From Janthinobacterium sp. GW458P (GTDB lineage: Bacteria; Pseudomonadota; Gammaproteobacteria; Burkholderiales; Burkholderiaceae_D): a stretch of 42,265 nucleotides of DNA. Every line of letters begins with the position of its first letter. Within the stretch, counting starts at the first letter, position 1. The translations under genes were made by a program, and so were the position numbers. Location: positions 1 to 42,265 of the forward strand of contig NZ_NEGZ01000049.1 of the NCBI RefSeq assembly GCF_002127585.1. Direction: 5' to 3'. The notes under the pieces were generated by a model. That model did not search any database. It had not been told where the DNA came from and worked only from the letters and a program-made list of their open reading frames with translations. Of this stretch, positions 17,592 through 25,523 are shown piece by piece.

Positions 17592-18098
17592 ATGACCTTC
17601 TCCATCTATTCCGCATCGATCCCCGTCTTCAAACAGATCCTGGGCAGCCTGGCCGCCATCCTCGACAAGGCGGAAACCCACGCGCAAGACAAGAAAATCG
17701 ACCCGAACGCCCTGCTGCAGTTCCGTTTGTTCCCGGACATGCTGCCCTTCGTGCGCCAGATCCAGATCGCCACCGACTTCGCCAAGGGCTGCGGCGCGCG
17801 CCTGGCCGGCGTTGCCGTGCCGCCATATGAAGACAGCGAACAGAGCTTTGCAGAACTGAAGGCGCGCATCGTGAAAACCATCGCCTTCCTGGAAAGCCTG
17901 CCGCAAGCGGACATCGACGGCAGCGAAACGCGCGCCATCACCACCGGCAGCGGCGAAAAGACCAAGCACTTCACGGGCCAGACCTATCTGTTCCACTACG
18001 CGCTGCCGCACTTCTTCTTCCACGCGACGACGGCGTATGACATCCTGCGCCACAATGGCATTGAAGTGGGCAAGAAAGACTTTATCGGCAGTTACTGA
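17592..18098 (+). CDS. DUF1993 family protein
   Basis: This 168-residue soluble protein begins MTFSIYSASIPVFKQILGSL. It contains LFPDMLPFVRQIQIATDFAKG, the typical DUF1993 stretch, and a C-terminal FHYALPHFFFHATTAYDILR region with histidines that resembles DinB-like four-helix bundles. The family function is not known to me. A strong ribosome site (AGAGGAA) sets the start, and TATCAT about 15 bases further upstream could be a -10 box. The remaining 250 bases upstream show no other gene. Its stop codon is followed within two bases by a palindromic repeat. Confidence 0.9.
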   Translation: MTFSIYSASIPVFKQILGSLAAILDKAETHAQDKKIDPNALLQFRLFPDMLPFVRQIQIATDFAKGCGARLAGVAVPPYEDSEQSFAELKARIVKTIAFLESLPQADIDGSETRAITTGSGEKTKHFTGQTYLFHYALPHFFFHATTAYDILRHNGIEVGKKDFIGSY

Positions 18099-18099
18099 A

Positions 18100-18217
18100 A
18101 CGCATAGGCAAATCTACTGCGCGGCGCGCTTTGCGGCCTGCGATGCTCGCCGTACTTGAGTACGGCTGCGCTTCTTAGCCACAAATCATCGCCGCTCGCT
18201 ACGATTTGCTTAAGCGT
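18100..18217. repeat. palindromic intergenic element, copy 3
   Basis: The arms ACGCATAGGCAAATC (18100-18114) and GATTTGCTTAAGCGT (18203-18217) are complementary apart from two mismatches. The core has TACTGCGCGG, GGCCTGCGATGCTCG, a central CCGTACT-tg-AGTACGG hairpin, TGCGCTTCTTAGCCACAA and CCGCTCGCTACG. The inner arm bases AATC/GATT replace AACC/GGTT of the other copies on both sides at once. It lies in the convergent gap between the DUF1993 and DUF1289 genes. Confidence 0.85.
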
Positions 18218-18251
18218 CGACGCAATAGGGGGATACTGCTCTATTGCGTCG
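18218..18251. terminator. perfect 11-bp inverted repeat after the DUF1289 gene
   Basis: CGACGCAATAG (18218-18228) and CTATTGCGTCG (18241-18251) form a perfect stem with a 12-base loop, three bases beyond the DUF1289 stop. There is no T tract on either side. It could be an RNA 3'-end stabiliser, or an additional arm of the adjoining palindromic element. It is labelled a terminator only tentatively. Confidence 0.45.
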
Positions 18252-18254
18252 CTA

Positions 18255-18449
18255 TTAAGTATTCCGGCGCGGATACCCTTGCGAAAGAATCCGCACCCAC
18301 ACCACTTCCTTCTCTTCATCCGTCATCGACACCCAGTGGGCCACTTCCACGACGCTGCGGCCGCAGCCGCGGCAGATTTCATCGAAGGTCGTCGAGCACA
18401 CGGCCACGCAGGGCGTGTCTGGACGCAATGGCAATTCCTTGTCAGCCAT
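18255..18449 (-). CDS. DUF1289 family small cysteine protein
   Basis: The 64-residue protein has the DUF1289 pattern of four cysteines, CVAVC (two), then CRGC (two), followed by GRSVVEVAHW. This arrangement suggests a small metal site. Members are widespread and uncharacterised. Its ATG overlaps the stop of the DUF1415 gene by one base (TGATG), so the two are translated from one message and probably coupled. Confidence 0.92.
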   Translation of the reverse strand: MADKELPLRPDTPCVAVCSTTFDEICRGCGRSVVEVAHWVSMTDEEKEVVWVRILSQGYPRRNT

Positions 18450-19024
18450 CAGGAAACCTTCGGCACGCCGAGCTTTTTCCAGCCTTCGATGCCCAGCGCT
18501 TCCAGGGTGGCGATATTCTTGTCGAAAATTTCGGACGCTTCCGGGAACGCTTCCACGGCGCGCTCGATGCTGTCTTCGCGCAGCAGGTGCAGGGTCGGAT
18601 ACGGCGAACGGTTGGTGTAGTTGCTGATGTCGTCCTCGAACGTCTCGGCAAACTGGTAATTCGGGTGGAAACTGGCCACTTGCAGCTCGCCGGCCAGGTG
18701 CATGTCTTCCACGGCGGCGTCAGCCACGTCGAGAAACTCGTTATAGTCGAGGAAATCGTTCAGCGTGTACGGGTGGATCAGCAGGGTCGTGTCGATCTGC
18801 CCGGGGTCCGTGTCGGCCAGCGTTTGCAGCTCGTCCATCAGCATTGCCAGCAAATCTTCGGGATTGCTGGAATCGCACACCACGTAGCGGATCTGCTTCT
18901 TGACGTGCACGGCCTTGGCGAACGGGCACAGGTTCAGGCCGATGACGGCCTTTTCCATCCAGTCAACGGTATTGGCGATGATGACGGCGTGGTCGTCGTC
19001 GTGGCGCGGCGGGGTGTTCATCAT
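18449..19024 (-). CDS. DUF1415 family protein
   Basis: The 191-residue soluble protein has the family signature WMEKAVIGLNLCPFAKAVHV near the N-terminus, then VASFHPNYQFAETFEDDISN, YTNRSPYPTLHLLRE and a conserved KLGV end. The function is unknown. A conserved Cys in LNLCPFA and the His/Asp-rich centre suggest an enzyme, but this is only inference. It is followed by the DUF1289 gene with a one-base overlap, a pairing that also occurs in other betaproteobacteria as far as I recall. Confidence 0.92.
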   Translation of the reverse strand: MMNTPPRHDDDHAVIIANTVDWMEKAVIGLNLCPFAKAVHVKKQIRYVVCDSSNPEDLLAMLMDELQTLADTDPGQIDTTLLIHPYTLNDFLDYNEFLDVADAAVEDMHLAGELQVASFHPNYQFAETFEDDISNYTNRSPYPTLHLLREDSIERAVEAFPEASEIFDKNIATLEALGIEGWKKLGVPKVS

Positions 19025-19361
19025 TGATGCTCTCTATCGGTAACATGGCCGGCGCGCGAATGGCCGGCCCAAAGCCAAATTGTACGCACTCTTTGCGCAG
19101 TCTCATACCCGGCGTGCGCCAGCCTTGCGCCAGAGACGGCGCCATGTATGCTATAACAGCGGCCGAAACACGCATTGGGCAAATTAAATTTGCAATAATG
19201 ACAGCATCAGCGCGGGGAAACTCAGCCGTTTCTGATCTATTGCCGCTTATTTCCTGTCATCATGCTGACATAATTCTTGACTCCGGCATGTGGATATACG
19301 TACACTCGCTGCTTGATCATGGGTCTGTCCGATGTTTCTCCGACGACAACAATGGAACACT
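19025..19361. promoter_or_regulatory. divergent intergenic region with an AT-rich palindrome
   Basis: This 337-base gap separates the DUF1415 gene from the transglycosylase gene and must hold promoters for both. A perfect palindrome GCAAATTAAATTTGC (19179-19193) stands in an AT-rich patch and is a candidate operator. An adjacent AATAAT could be a -10 box for the rightward gene, but no matching -35 was found. Nothing resembling a gene was seen in the gap. Confidence 0.4.
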
Positions 19362-20774
19362 ATGCACGAAAACTCCTTTAAATCTACCGTCCTGGCGGCG
19401 TTGGCCCTGGCGCTCGCGCCCGCCCTCAGCCAGGCGTACGAAGCCGGTGTTGAGAGCGATAACGCGCCAGTCGCCGCCACAGCACCTGCCCTGATCCCGA
19501 TGGCCGCCCAGGTCACGGCGAAACTCCCCACCCTCGACAACCGCCTGCAAAAGACCGACCGCCTGCTGAAAAACCTCAGCGACAGTTCCGATCCGCTGCG
19601 CGAAGCCGACGTCTGGGGCCGCATCCGCAGCGGCTATGCGATTCCCGACATTAACAACCAGCTCGTCACCAACCACGTCAACTGGTACGCCACCCGCCCC
19701 GACTACATCGCCCGCACCACGGCGCGCGCCTCGCGCTACATCTTCCACGTGGTGCAGGAACTGGAAAAGCGCGGCATGCCGACGGAACTGGCCTTGCTGC
19801 CCTTCATCGAGTCCGCCTTCAACCCGCAGGCGTTCTCCAGCGCCAATGCGGCCGGCATGTGGCAATTCGTGCCCGCCACGGGGCGCGATTTCAACCTCAA
19901 GCAAAACATGTTCAAGGACGAGCGCCGCGGCGTGCTGGCCTCGACCGATGCGGCCCTGACCTATCTGCAGCGCCTGTATGACATGTTTGGCGACTGGCAA
20001 CTGGCCCTGGCCGCCTACAACTGGGGCGAAGGCTCGGTACAGCGCGCCATCAAGAAAAACCAGGCGCTGGGCAAGCCGACCGACTTTGAAAGCCTGGCCG
20101 ACCTGATGCCGGCCGAAACGCGCAATTACGTGCCAAAATTGCAAGCCGTCAAGAACATCATCGCCAATCCGGCGCAGTTCGGCCTGACCCTGCCCGTGGT
20201 CGACAACCAGCCCTACTTCACGGCCATCGACAAGACCAGCGACATCGACATCACGGTCGCCGCCCAGCTGGCCGAGCTGTCGATGGATGAATTCAAGGCC
20301 CTGAACCCGCAATTCAACCGCCCTGTCATCATCGGCGGCGAAAAGACCAAGATTCTGTTGCCGCAGGAAAACGCCGCCAAGTTCACCACCAACCTAGCGC
20401 AATGGGGCCATGCCTTGTCGAGCTGGACCACGCACAAGATCACCAACGCGCGCGAACGCATCGAAACCCTGGCGTCGAAATTCGGCACCACGCCCGACGT
20501 GCTGCGCCAGGCGAACAACATTCCGCAGCGCACCAGCCTGCGCGCCGGCTCCACCATCCTCGTGCCGAAGACTTCGGCCACGATGAACAAGGACATCACC
20601 CAGGAAATCGCCGACAGCGCCACCATGCTGCTGGAAGCGGACCGTCCGGAACGGGCCGCCAAGGCGTTGCGCCGCGCCGCCAAGGGCGGCAAGGCGCAAA
20701 CGGCGCCAATTTCCCTGGTGAAGCCGCGCATCCAGCGCGGCGGCGGCAACAACCGGGCAAAAGCGCGCCATTGA
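19362..20774 (+). CDS. mltD: membrane-bound lytic transglycosylase D-like protein with LysM domains
   Basis: MltD cleaves peptidoglycan glycan strands to anhydro products in the periplasm. The chosen ATG gives a signal peptide (STVLAALALALAPALSQA). The transglycosylase domain follows, with the catalytic Glu in LLPFIESAFNPQAFS, then AAGMWQFVPATGRDFNL and LAAYNWGEGSVQRAI. The C-terminal third has two LysM-like regions, the clearer one being IETLASKFGTTPDVLRQANN and the rest of that repeat. A basic tail (KGGKAQTA...NNRAKARH) ends the protein. No lipobox is seen, unlike E. coli MltD. An earlier ATG at 19332 would bury the signal peptide. A palindromic repeat starts two bases after the stop. Confidence 0.93.
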   Translation: MHENSFKSTVLAALALALAPALSQAYEAGVESDNAPVAATAPALIPMAAQVTAKLPTLDNRLQKTDRLLKNLSDSSDPLREADVWGRIRSGYAIPDINNQLVTNHVNWYATRPDYIARTTARASRYIFHVVQELEKRGMPTELALLPFIESAFNPQAFSSANAAGMWQFVPATGRDFNLKQNMFKDERRGVLASTDAALTYLQRLYDMFGDWQLALAAYNWGEGSVQRAIKKNQALGKPTDFESLADLMPAETRNYVPKLQAVKNIIANPAQFGLTLPVVDNQPYFTAIDKTSDIDITVAAQLAELSMDEFKALNPQFNRPVIIGGEKTKILLPQENAAKFTTNLAQWGHALSSWTTHKITNARERIETLASKFGTTPDVLRQANNIPQRTSLRAGSTILVPKTSATMNKDITQEIADSATMLLEADRPERAAKALRRAAKGGKAQTAPISLVKPRIQRGGGNNRAKARH

Positions 20775-20776
20775 GT

Positions 20777-20909
20777 ACACCTGACATAAGCTACTGCGCG
20801 TCGTGATTTGCAGCCTGCGATGCTCACCGTACTAAAAGTACGGTTGCGCTTCTCAGGCCAACGGGGGCGCCGAGCCTCACTTCCGCTCGCTACGGTTCTG
20901 TCAGGCGTT
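20777..20909. repeat. palindromic intergenic element, copy 4
   Basis: The arms ACACCTGACATAAGC (20777-20791) and GGTTCTGTCAGGCGTT (20894-20909) share the complementary CCTGACA/TGTCAGG block with a few mismatches. The core has CTACTGCGCGTCG, GCCTGCGATGCTCA, a central CCGTACT-aaa-AGTACGG hairpin, TTGCGCTTCTCAG and CCGCTCGCTACGG. It begins two bases after the transglycosylase stop. A second TTAGGCGTT copy follows directly, so the right arm is partly duplicated. Confidence 0.85.
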
Positions 20910-21013
20910 GTTAGGCGTTGCAAACCACCCGACATCTGATTTCCACCGGCCGCCACAGCTTTGCTGTCGCGGCCGGTTGCACATCCGACCTACCCACCCA
21001 GACAGGAGTCATC

Positions 21014-21802
21014 ATGGCTTTCTTGCAAGGCAAAAAAATCCTCATCACGGGCTTGCTGTCGAACCGCTCCATCGCCTATGGCATCGCCAAGGCTTGCCAC
21101 CGCGAAGGCGCGACGCTGGCCTTCACGTATGTGGGCGAACGCTTCAAGGAGCGCATCACGGAATTCGCGGCGGAATTCAACAGCGAACTGGTGTTCGACT
21201 GCGACGTCGGCAACGACGAGCAGATCGCGGCCGCCTTCCGCGACCTGGCGCAGCACTGGGAACACCTCGATGGCCTCGTGCACGCCATCGGCTTCGCCCC
21301 GCGCGAAGCGATCGCGGGCGACTTCCTTGACGGCCTGTCGCGCGAGAGCTTCCGCATCGCCCACGACATCTCCGCCTACAGCTTTCCCGCCATGACCAAG
21401 GCCGCCCTGCCCCTGCTGCGTCCGGGCGCCTCGGTGCTGACCCTGACCTACCTGGGCGCCGTGCGCGCCGTGCCCTATTACAACACCATGGGCCTGGCCA
21501 AAGCGTCGCTGGAAGCGTCCGTGCGCTACCTGGCCGAATCGCTGGGCCCGCGCGGCATCCGCGCCAACGGCATCTCGGCCGGCCCCATAAAGACCCTGGC
21601 CGCCTCCGGCATCAAGGATTTCAGTAAACTCCTCGGTTTTGTCGCCGAACACGCCCCGCTGCGGCGCAACGTCACCATCGAGGAAGTGGGCAACACGGCC
21701 GCCTTCCTGCTGTCGGACCTGGCCTCGGGCATCACGGGCGAGATTACCTACGTCGATGGCGGCTTTTCGCAAGTGATGGCCGTCAATCCCGAAGTGGAAT
21801 AA
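21014..21802 (+). CDS. fabI: enoyl-ACP reductase (FabI), NADH-dependent
   Basis: FabI carries out the last reduction in each round of fatty acid elongation and is the target of triclosan in other bacteria. The 262-residue protein starts [20 protein letters not shown] with the FabI-type cofactor loop. It has the catalytic pair in [13 protein letters not shown] (Tyr-x6-Lys), [14 protein letters not shown] and a [11 protein letters not shown] end. A clean ribosome site (ACAGGAG) fixes the start. It lies 13 kb from the other fab genes and is preceded by a palindromic repeat. It completes the elongation cycle apart from the dehydratase, which is not in the window. Confidence 0.97.
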   Translation: MAFLQGKKILITGLLSNRSIAYGIAKACHREGATLAFTYVGERFKERITEFAAEFNSELVFDCDVGNDEQIAAAFRDLAQHWEHLDGLVHAIGFAPREAIAGDFLDGLSRESFRIAHDISAYSFPAMTKAALPLLRPGASVLTLTYLGAVRAVPYYNTMGLAKASLEASVRYLAESLGPRGIRANGISAGPIKTLAASGIKDFSKLLGFVAEHAPLRRNVTIEEVGNTAAFLLSDLASGITGEITYVDGGFSQVMAVNPEVE

Positions 21803-22024
21803 TGCGGTGACGTGTACCGATCTGGCGGCATGCCAAGGGAAAGTATCAGCTGGAGCCCGGCCTGCACGACAGACGCCGCCGCTGCCCGCCGACATCGTGG
21901 CCATGCTCAATTAAGCGCGCAAAATCTACGTATTTCTACTGATTTCACATAGAAAACAGCATCAAAACGTGGTAGGACGCGCGTTTCTTCCCATTTAGGC
22001 AGTGCAAAACGGCGGCAAATACGG
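21803..22024. other. gap after fabI with no supported gene
   Basis: The stretch holds a GTG-started frame of 35 codons (21807-21914, ending LPADIVAMLN) without a ribosome site. It might be the tail of a lost gene or chance. From about 21915 the sequence becomes AT-richer, leading to the promoter region of the helicase gene. No terminator with a T tract was seen after fabI. Confidence 0.4.
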
Positions 22025-22296
22025 TATAGTGTCGTTGTGCGCTGCAATATGTTCCCTTGAAGCGATGGCAACACCGCAGTTATATGCACTACAAACTTAG
22101 CAGCTTCGCAAGCCTTAGCGCATCCACAGGATGCCGCTTATAAAGCCCTCCCGCCTTGTGTGTCGCACCTGACACCGTCCCGGCGCAAAGCTTTTGTGCC
22201 GAAATTTCTTTCTAGTTGAGTCATTTCGTTTTGGTTGGCGTTGCTATTTTGCGTTCTGCTTTTTGCAAGAACGCTGATTTTTACGAAAGAAAAAGA
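22025..22296 (+). promoter_or_regulatory. putative promoter and long structured leader of the helicase gene
   Basis: TATAGT (22025-22030) could be the -10 box, with no clear -35. If used, it gives a leader of about 260 bases. The leader contains GGCGCAAAGCTTTTGTGCC, which folds into a hairpin, then a T-rich stretch, then CGTTCT...AGAACG flanking a T-rich loop close to the ATG. Long leaders occur on cold-inducible and self-regulated DEAD-box helicase genes. The start site and the regulation are inferred. Confidence 0.4.
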
Positions 22297-23703
22297 ATGA
22301 CATTTGAATCCTTAGGCCTGCATCCGTCCATCCTCGCCGCTCTGACCGAATCGGGCTACACCGCGCCAACCGCGGTACAGTCGCAAGCGATTCCAGCCGC
22401 GATCGAAGGCCGTGACCTGCTGGTCTCGTCGCAGACCGGTTCGGGCAAGACGGCAGCTTTCATGCTGCCATCGCTGCACAAACTGGCCAGCGCCGAACAA
22501 AGCGCCGCCGGCAAGACGCCGAACCAGGAAATGCAGGCATCGCGCGCCCGCGGCGAGCGTCCACGCTTCAAGGCTGCCCAGCCAAAAATGCTGGTGCTGA
22601 CGCCGACGCGCGAGCTGGCCCTGCAAGTGACCACCAATACCGACAAGTACAGCACCGGCATCCGCCGCATCAAGGCTGTGTCGATCCTGGGCGGCATGCC
22701 TTACCCTAAACAGATGCAATTGCTGGCCAAGAATCCCGAGATTCTGGTCGCTACCCCAGGCCGTCTGATCGACCACATGGATTCGGGCAAGATCGACTTC
22801 TCGCAACTGGAAATCCTGGTGCTGGACGAAGCCGACCGCATGCTGGACATGGGTTTCATCGACGACATCGAAAAGATCGTCGAAGCGACGCCGGAAGGCC
22901 GCCAGACCATGCTGTTCTCGGCAACCCTGGACGGTGTCGTCGGCAACATGGCGCGCCGCATCACGAAAAACCCGCTGGTCATCCAGGTGGCGAGTTCGAG
23001 CAACAAGCATGAAAACATCACGCAGCGCGTCCACTTCGTCGACGACCTGTCGCACAAGAACCGCCTGCTGGACCACCTGCTGCGCGACGAAACGCTGGAC
23101 CAGGCTGTTGTGTTTACCGCCACCAAGCGTGACGCCGACACCATCGCCGACCGTCTGAACATCGCCGGCTTCTCGGCTGCCGCCCTGCACGGCGACATGC
23201 ATCAGGGCGCGCGCAACCGCACCCTGGACGGCATGCGCCGCGGCCAGGTCAAGGTGCTGGTCGCCACCGACGTTGCCGCCCGCGGCATCGACGTGCCGAC
23301 GATCACCCACGTGTTCAACTACGATCTGCCGAAGTTCCCGGAAGACTACGTCCACCGCATCGGCCGTACCGGCCGCGCTGGCCGCAATGGCCTGGCCATC
23401 TCGCTGGTGAACCACGCTGAAGGCATGAACGTCAAGCGCATCGAACGCTTCACCAAGCAATTGATCCCGGTCAATGTCATCGAAGGTTTCGAGCCGAAGA
23501 AAACAGCATCGGCGCCACGTTCGAGCGCCCGTCCAGGCGGCTGGAAACCAGGCGACAACCGTGGCGGCGCGAAGCCGGGCCAACGCACGTTCAGCAAGCC
23601 GGGCGCACCACGCAAGGACGGCGCGCCGAGCACCGGCGGCGGCTACAAGGGTTCCAACCCGCGCAGCACCGACGGCGCGCGCCGCAGCTACGGCGACCGT
23701 TAA
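22297..23703 (+). CDS. rhlE: DEAD-box RNA helicase, RhlE type
   Basis: This 468-residue ATP-dependent RNA helicase has all core motifs: a Q-motif region (FESLGLHPSILAAL), motif I SSQTGSGKTAAF, PTRELALQV, TPGRLIDH, VLDEADRMLDMGF, FSATLD, ATDVAARGIDVP and HRIGRTGRAGRNG. A basic glycine/proline-rich tail of about 70 residues probably binds RNA. RhlE-type enzymes act in ribosome assembly and RNA decay, often in the cold. The ATG at 22297 is used because the 27-codon extension from a TTG is not helicase-like. A strong terminator follows. Confidence 0.95.
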   Translation: MTFESLGLHPSILAALTESGYTAPTAVQSQAIPAAIEGRDLLVSSQTGSGKTAAFMLPSLHKLASAEQSAAGKTPNQEMQASRARGERPRFKAAQPKMLVLTPTRELALQVTTNTDKYSTGIRRIKAVSILGGMPYPKQMQLLAKNPEILVATPGRLIDHMDSGKIDFSQLEILVLDEADRMLDMGFIDDIEKIVEATPEGRQTMLFSATLDGVVGNMARRITKNPLVIQVASSSNKHENITQRVHFVDDLSHKNRLLDHLLRDETLDQAVVFTATKRDADTIADRLNIAGFSAAALHGDMHQGARNRTLDGMRRGQVKVLVATDVAARGIDVPTITHVFNYDLPKFPEDYVHRIGRTGRAGRNGLAISLVNHAEGMNVKRIERFTKQLIPVNVIEGFEPKKTASAPRSSARPGGWKPGDNRGGAKPGQRTFSKPGAPRKDGAPSTGGGYKGSNPRSTDGARRSYGDR

Positions 23704-23735
23704 TCACGGTTTGCCATTGCCTCTAGGCATGCAAT

Positions 23736-23774
23736 AAAAAACGGCCGCCAGATCGCTCTGGCGGCCGTTTTTTT
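23736..23774. terminator. bidirectional rho-independent terminator
   Basis: The stem ACGGCCGCCAGA / TCTGGCGGCCGT has a 4-base loop (tcgc), with a run of A before it and seven T after it. It separates the helicase gene from the convergent thioesterase gene. Confidence 0.95.
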
Positions 23775-23788
23775 ATGTCCGCAACGCT

Positions 23789-24247
23789 TTATTTCTTCGA
23801 CACCTTCTGGCGCGACAGCTTGCGCAGCTTGGCCTGCTCGAAGCGCAGCTGCTGCTCCGGCGTTTCCAGCGCCAGCGGCGGCACGGCCACGGGCTTGCGG
23901 TTGGCGTCCACGGCCACCATGGTGAAATAGCAGCTGTTGGCGTGGCGCACCAGGCGCTGCTGGATGTTTTCCGTCACCACGCGGATGCCCACCTCCATCG
24001 AGGTCGTGCCCGTGTAATTGATCGAGGCGAGGAACGTCACCAGCTCGCCCACGTGGATGGGCTGCAGGAACATCACCTGGTCCACCGACAAGGTCACCAC
24101 ATAGCTGCCCGAATAGCGGCTGGCGCAGGCGTAGGCGACGCTGTCGAGGTATTTCAGGATGGTGCCGCCGTGCACGTTGCCGGAAAAGTTGGCCATATCG
24201 GGCGTCATCAGGACCGTCATCGTCAGTTCGTGGGCCGACCAGTTCAT
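23789..24247 (-). CDS. acyl-CoA thioesterase, hotdog fold (YciA/ACOT type)
   Basis: This protein of about 152 residues hydrolyses acyl-CoA thioesters. It has the hotdog signature MANFSGNVHGGTILKYLDSV with the family Asp, then ASRYSGSYVVTLSVDQVMFL and the strand VTFLASINYTGTTSMEVGIR. The basic C-terminal tail (LRKLSRQKVSKK) is common in this group. The start is uncertain. The ATG used has only a weak ribosome site, while a TTG four codons upstream (24259) has GGAG at good spacing. It is the last gene of a leftward run after two small unknown genes. Confidence 0.92.
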   Translation of the reverse strand: MNWSAHELTMTVLMTPDMANFSGNVHGGTILKYLDSVAYACASRYSGSYVVTLSVDQVMFLQPIHVGELVTFLASINYTGTTSMEVGIRVVTENIQQRLVRHANSCYFTMVAVDANRKPVAVPPLALETPEQQLRFEQAKLRKLSRQKVSKK

Positions 24248-24330
24248 CGCGCTGTCCAAAGTATTCTCCAAGGGGAAATAATAGGGGGATGTGAAAACCG
24301 GCCCCAGGGGCCGGCGTCAGGGACAGGCTG

Positions 24331-24699
24331 TTACAGTCCCAGGGTGTCGATGTCGGCCAGCGATTCGCGGCCCTTGTCGGAAATGTCGTGGCCCTCGCCC
24401 TCGGCGCGCGCCACGATGTGGGCTTTCTTGCCCAGGAAGTAAGCCACGTCCGTGTCCAGCTTGGTCAGCGGATCGCTTGCCACGGCGCGCAAGCCCATGA
24501 TGCAGCGGCGCAGGAACAGCAGTTGCTGCGCCTTCTCGGTGATGGACAGACGGCCATCGCGGGCGTAGCTGAGCAGCTTCAGGCCGGACAGGCGCTTGGC
24601 ATTGCGGGCAACGCAAGCGCTGGGGCGCTCGGTCTTGATGCCGCGTGCAACCTGCTCCAGCGCGTCATATTCATCGGTTGTTAATTTCTCGTTCTTCAT
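24331..24699 (-). CDS. hypothetical protein (122 residues)
   Basis: I do not recognise this protein. It is soluble and helical. It starts MKNEKLTTDEYDALEQVARG and has a middle part (NAKRLSGLKLLSYARDGRLS, then ITEKAQQLL) that reads like a winged-helix DNA-binding segment: a helix, a basic helix and a 'G.L.IT..' hairpin. The ribosome site GGAAAAG before the ATG supports the start, while a 25-residue upstream extension does not look coding. A DNA- or RNA-binding role is only a guess from this pattern. Confidence 0.75.
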   Translation of the reverse strand: MKNEKLTTDEYDALEQVARGIKTERPSACVARNAKRLSGLKLLSYARDGRLSITEKAQQLLFLRRCIMGLRAVASDPLTKLDTDVAYFLGKKAHIVARAEGEGHDISDKGRESLADIDTLGL

Positions 24700-24828
24700 T
24701 ACTTTTCCATAAAAGGCCAGGTGTTCGGCCCCCATGGTACGCGCCCCGCTGCGCATCGGCAACAGGCAACGCAAATCTGGCGCCGCCCGCCGTGCGGCCG
24801 GGCGGCTGAAACACGGGCGTGAGCGCCC

Positions 24829-24966
24829 TTATTTGTAGGTGCGCAGCAGCAGCCATGCCAGGCCGCAGCCTGCCACGGCGCCGGCCAGCGCCAGCGCCAC
24901 GAGGTGTTTGCTGCTCATCACAGGACGCCGTCCCAGGTAGATTTTGTTATGCAAGGAATTGCCCAT
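24829..24966 (-). CDS. small single-helix membrane protein (45 residues)
   Basis: A short frame begins MGNSLHNKIYLGRRPVMSSK and continues as one hydrophobic helix (LVALALAGAVAGCGLAWLLL) ending RTYK. The ribosome site AGGAG lies 6 bases before the ATG, which is strong support for translation. The topology would be a positive N-terminus of about 20 residues, one membrane span and a 4-residue tail. It is the first gene of a possible leftward unit with the 122-residue protein and the thioesterase. The function is unknown. Confidence 0.7.
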   Translation of the reverse strand: MGNSLHNKIYLGRRPVMSSKHLVALALAGAVAGCGLAWLLLRTYK

Positions 24967-25201
24967 GATGGTCTCCTGTACAAGAATTTTTATGATGTCT
25001 CATTATAAGAACAGAATCGTGACGGCCGCATGACACACAGCAGTTAGAGCTTGATTTGTATCCACTCGGCAACGTTTATTGGCATTTTTGTTGTTTAATT
25101 GGCGTGGCAATCCAGCCGCCCGCGCAATCCATTTCCGACTAGAAATAGGCAGCGCGGCGGCGCATGGCCGGCCGCCCAGGCGGGCGGCGGGAGCCTTGCG
25201 G

Positions 25202-25375
25202 TCAAGCCATCCTAACGGGCGGCGGCGGCGGCGTCGGTTCCTCGACGGGCACGGGGTCCGTATGCGGCGGCTTTTCCGGCGGCGGCTTGAGCGGATCGCC
25301 TTCGGGCGGCGGCGGGATATCCGGTTCGGGCGTGCTGTGCGCACGCAGCGTGGCGTGACGGGATAGTGGCTGCAT
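25202..25375 (-). CDS. small proline-rich protein (57 residues)
   Basis: The frame starts MQPLSRHATLRAHSTPEPDI and is followed by runs of Pro with alternating acidic and basic residues (PPPPEGDPLKPPPEKPP, EEPTPPPPPVRMA). A near-perfect ribosome site (AAGGAGATCACC before the ATG) argues that it is made. No signal peptide or membrane span is present, and it is likely disordered. The function is unknown. It is divergent from the glycosyltransferase gene across 148 bases. Confidence 0.7.
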   Translation of the reverse strand: MQPLSRHATLRAHSTPEPDIPPPPEGDPLKPPPEKPPHTDPVPVEEPTPPPPPVRMA

Positions 25376-25523
25376 GGTGATCTCCTTTGCCCCCACTGTA
25401 GCCGATGGTGCAAATCCCCGTCGCCCGCCTGTGGCAGGCGCCGGGGAACCAAACGGCGCGGCGCCACTCCAACCTTGCACGCATGAGCGTTACCTCGCGG
25501 GAAAGCTGGCAAGACGGCAAGCA

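Noticed and set aside
7764-20909. Four repeated sequences considered as a CRISPR array or insertion sequence
   Set aside because: The copies are 2.6 to 6.2 kb apart, not regularly spaced with spacers. They encode no transposase, so neither a CRISPR array nor an autonomous insertion sequence is supported.
21807-21914. GTG-started 35-codon frame after fabI ending LPADIVAMLN
   Set aside because: No ribosome site and no recognisable family. It may be the tail of a lost gene, but one sequence cannot show it.
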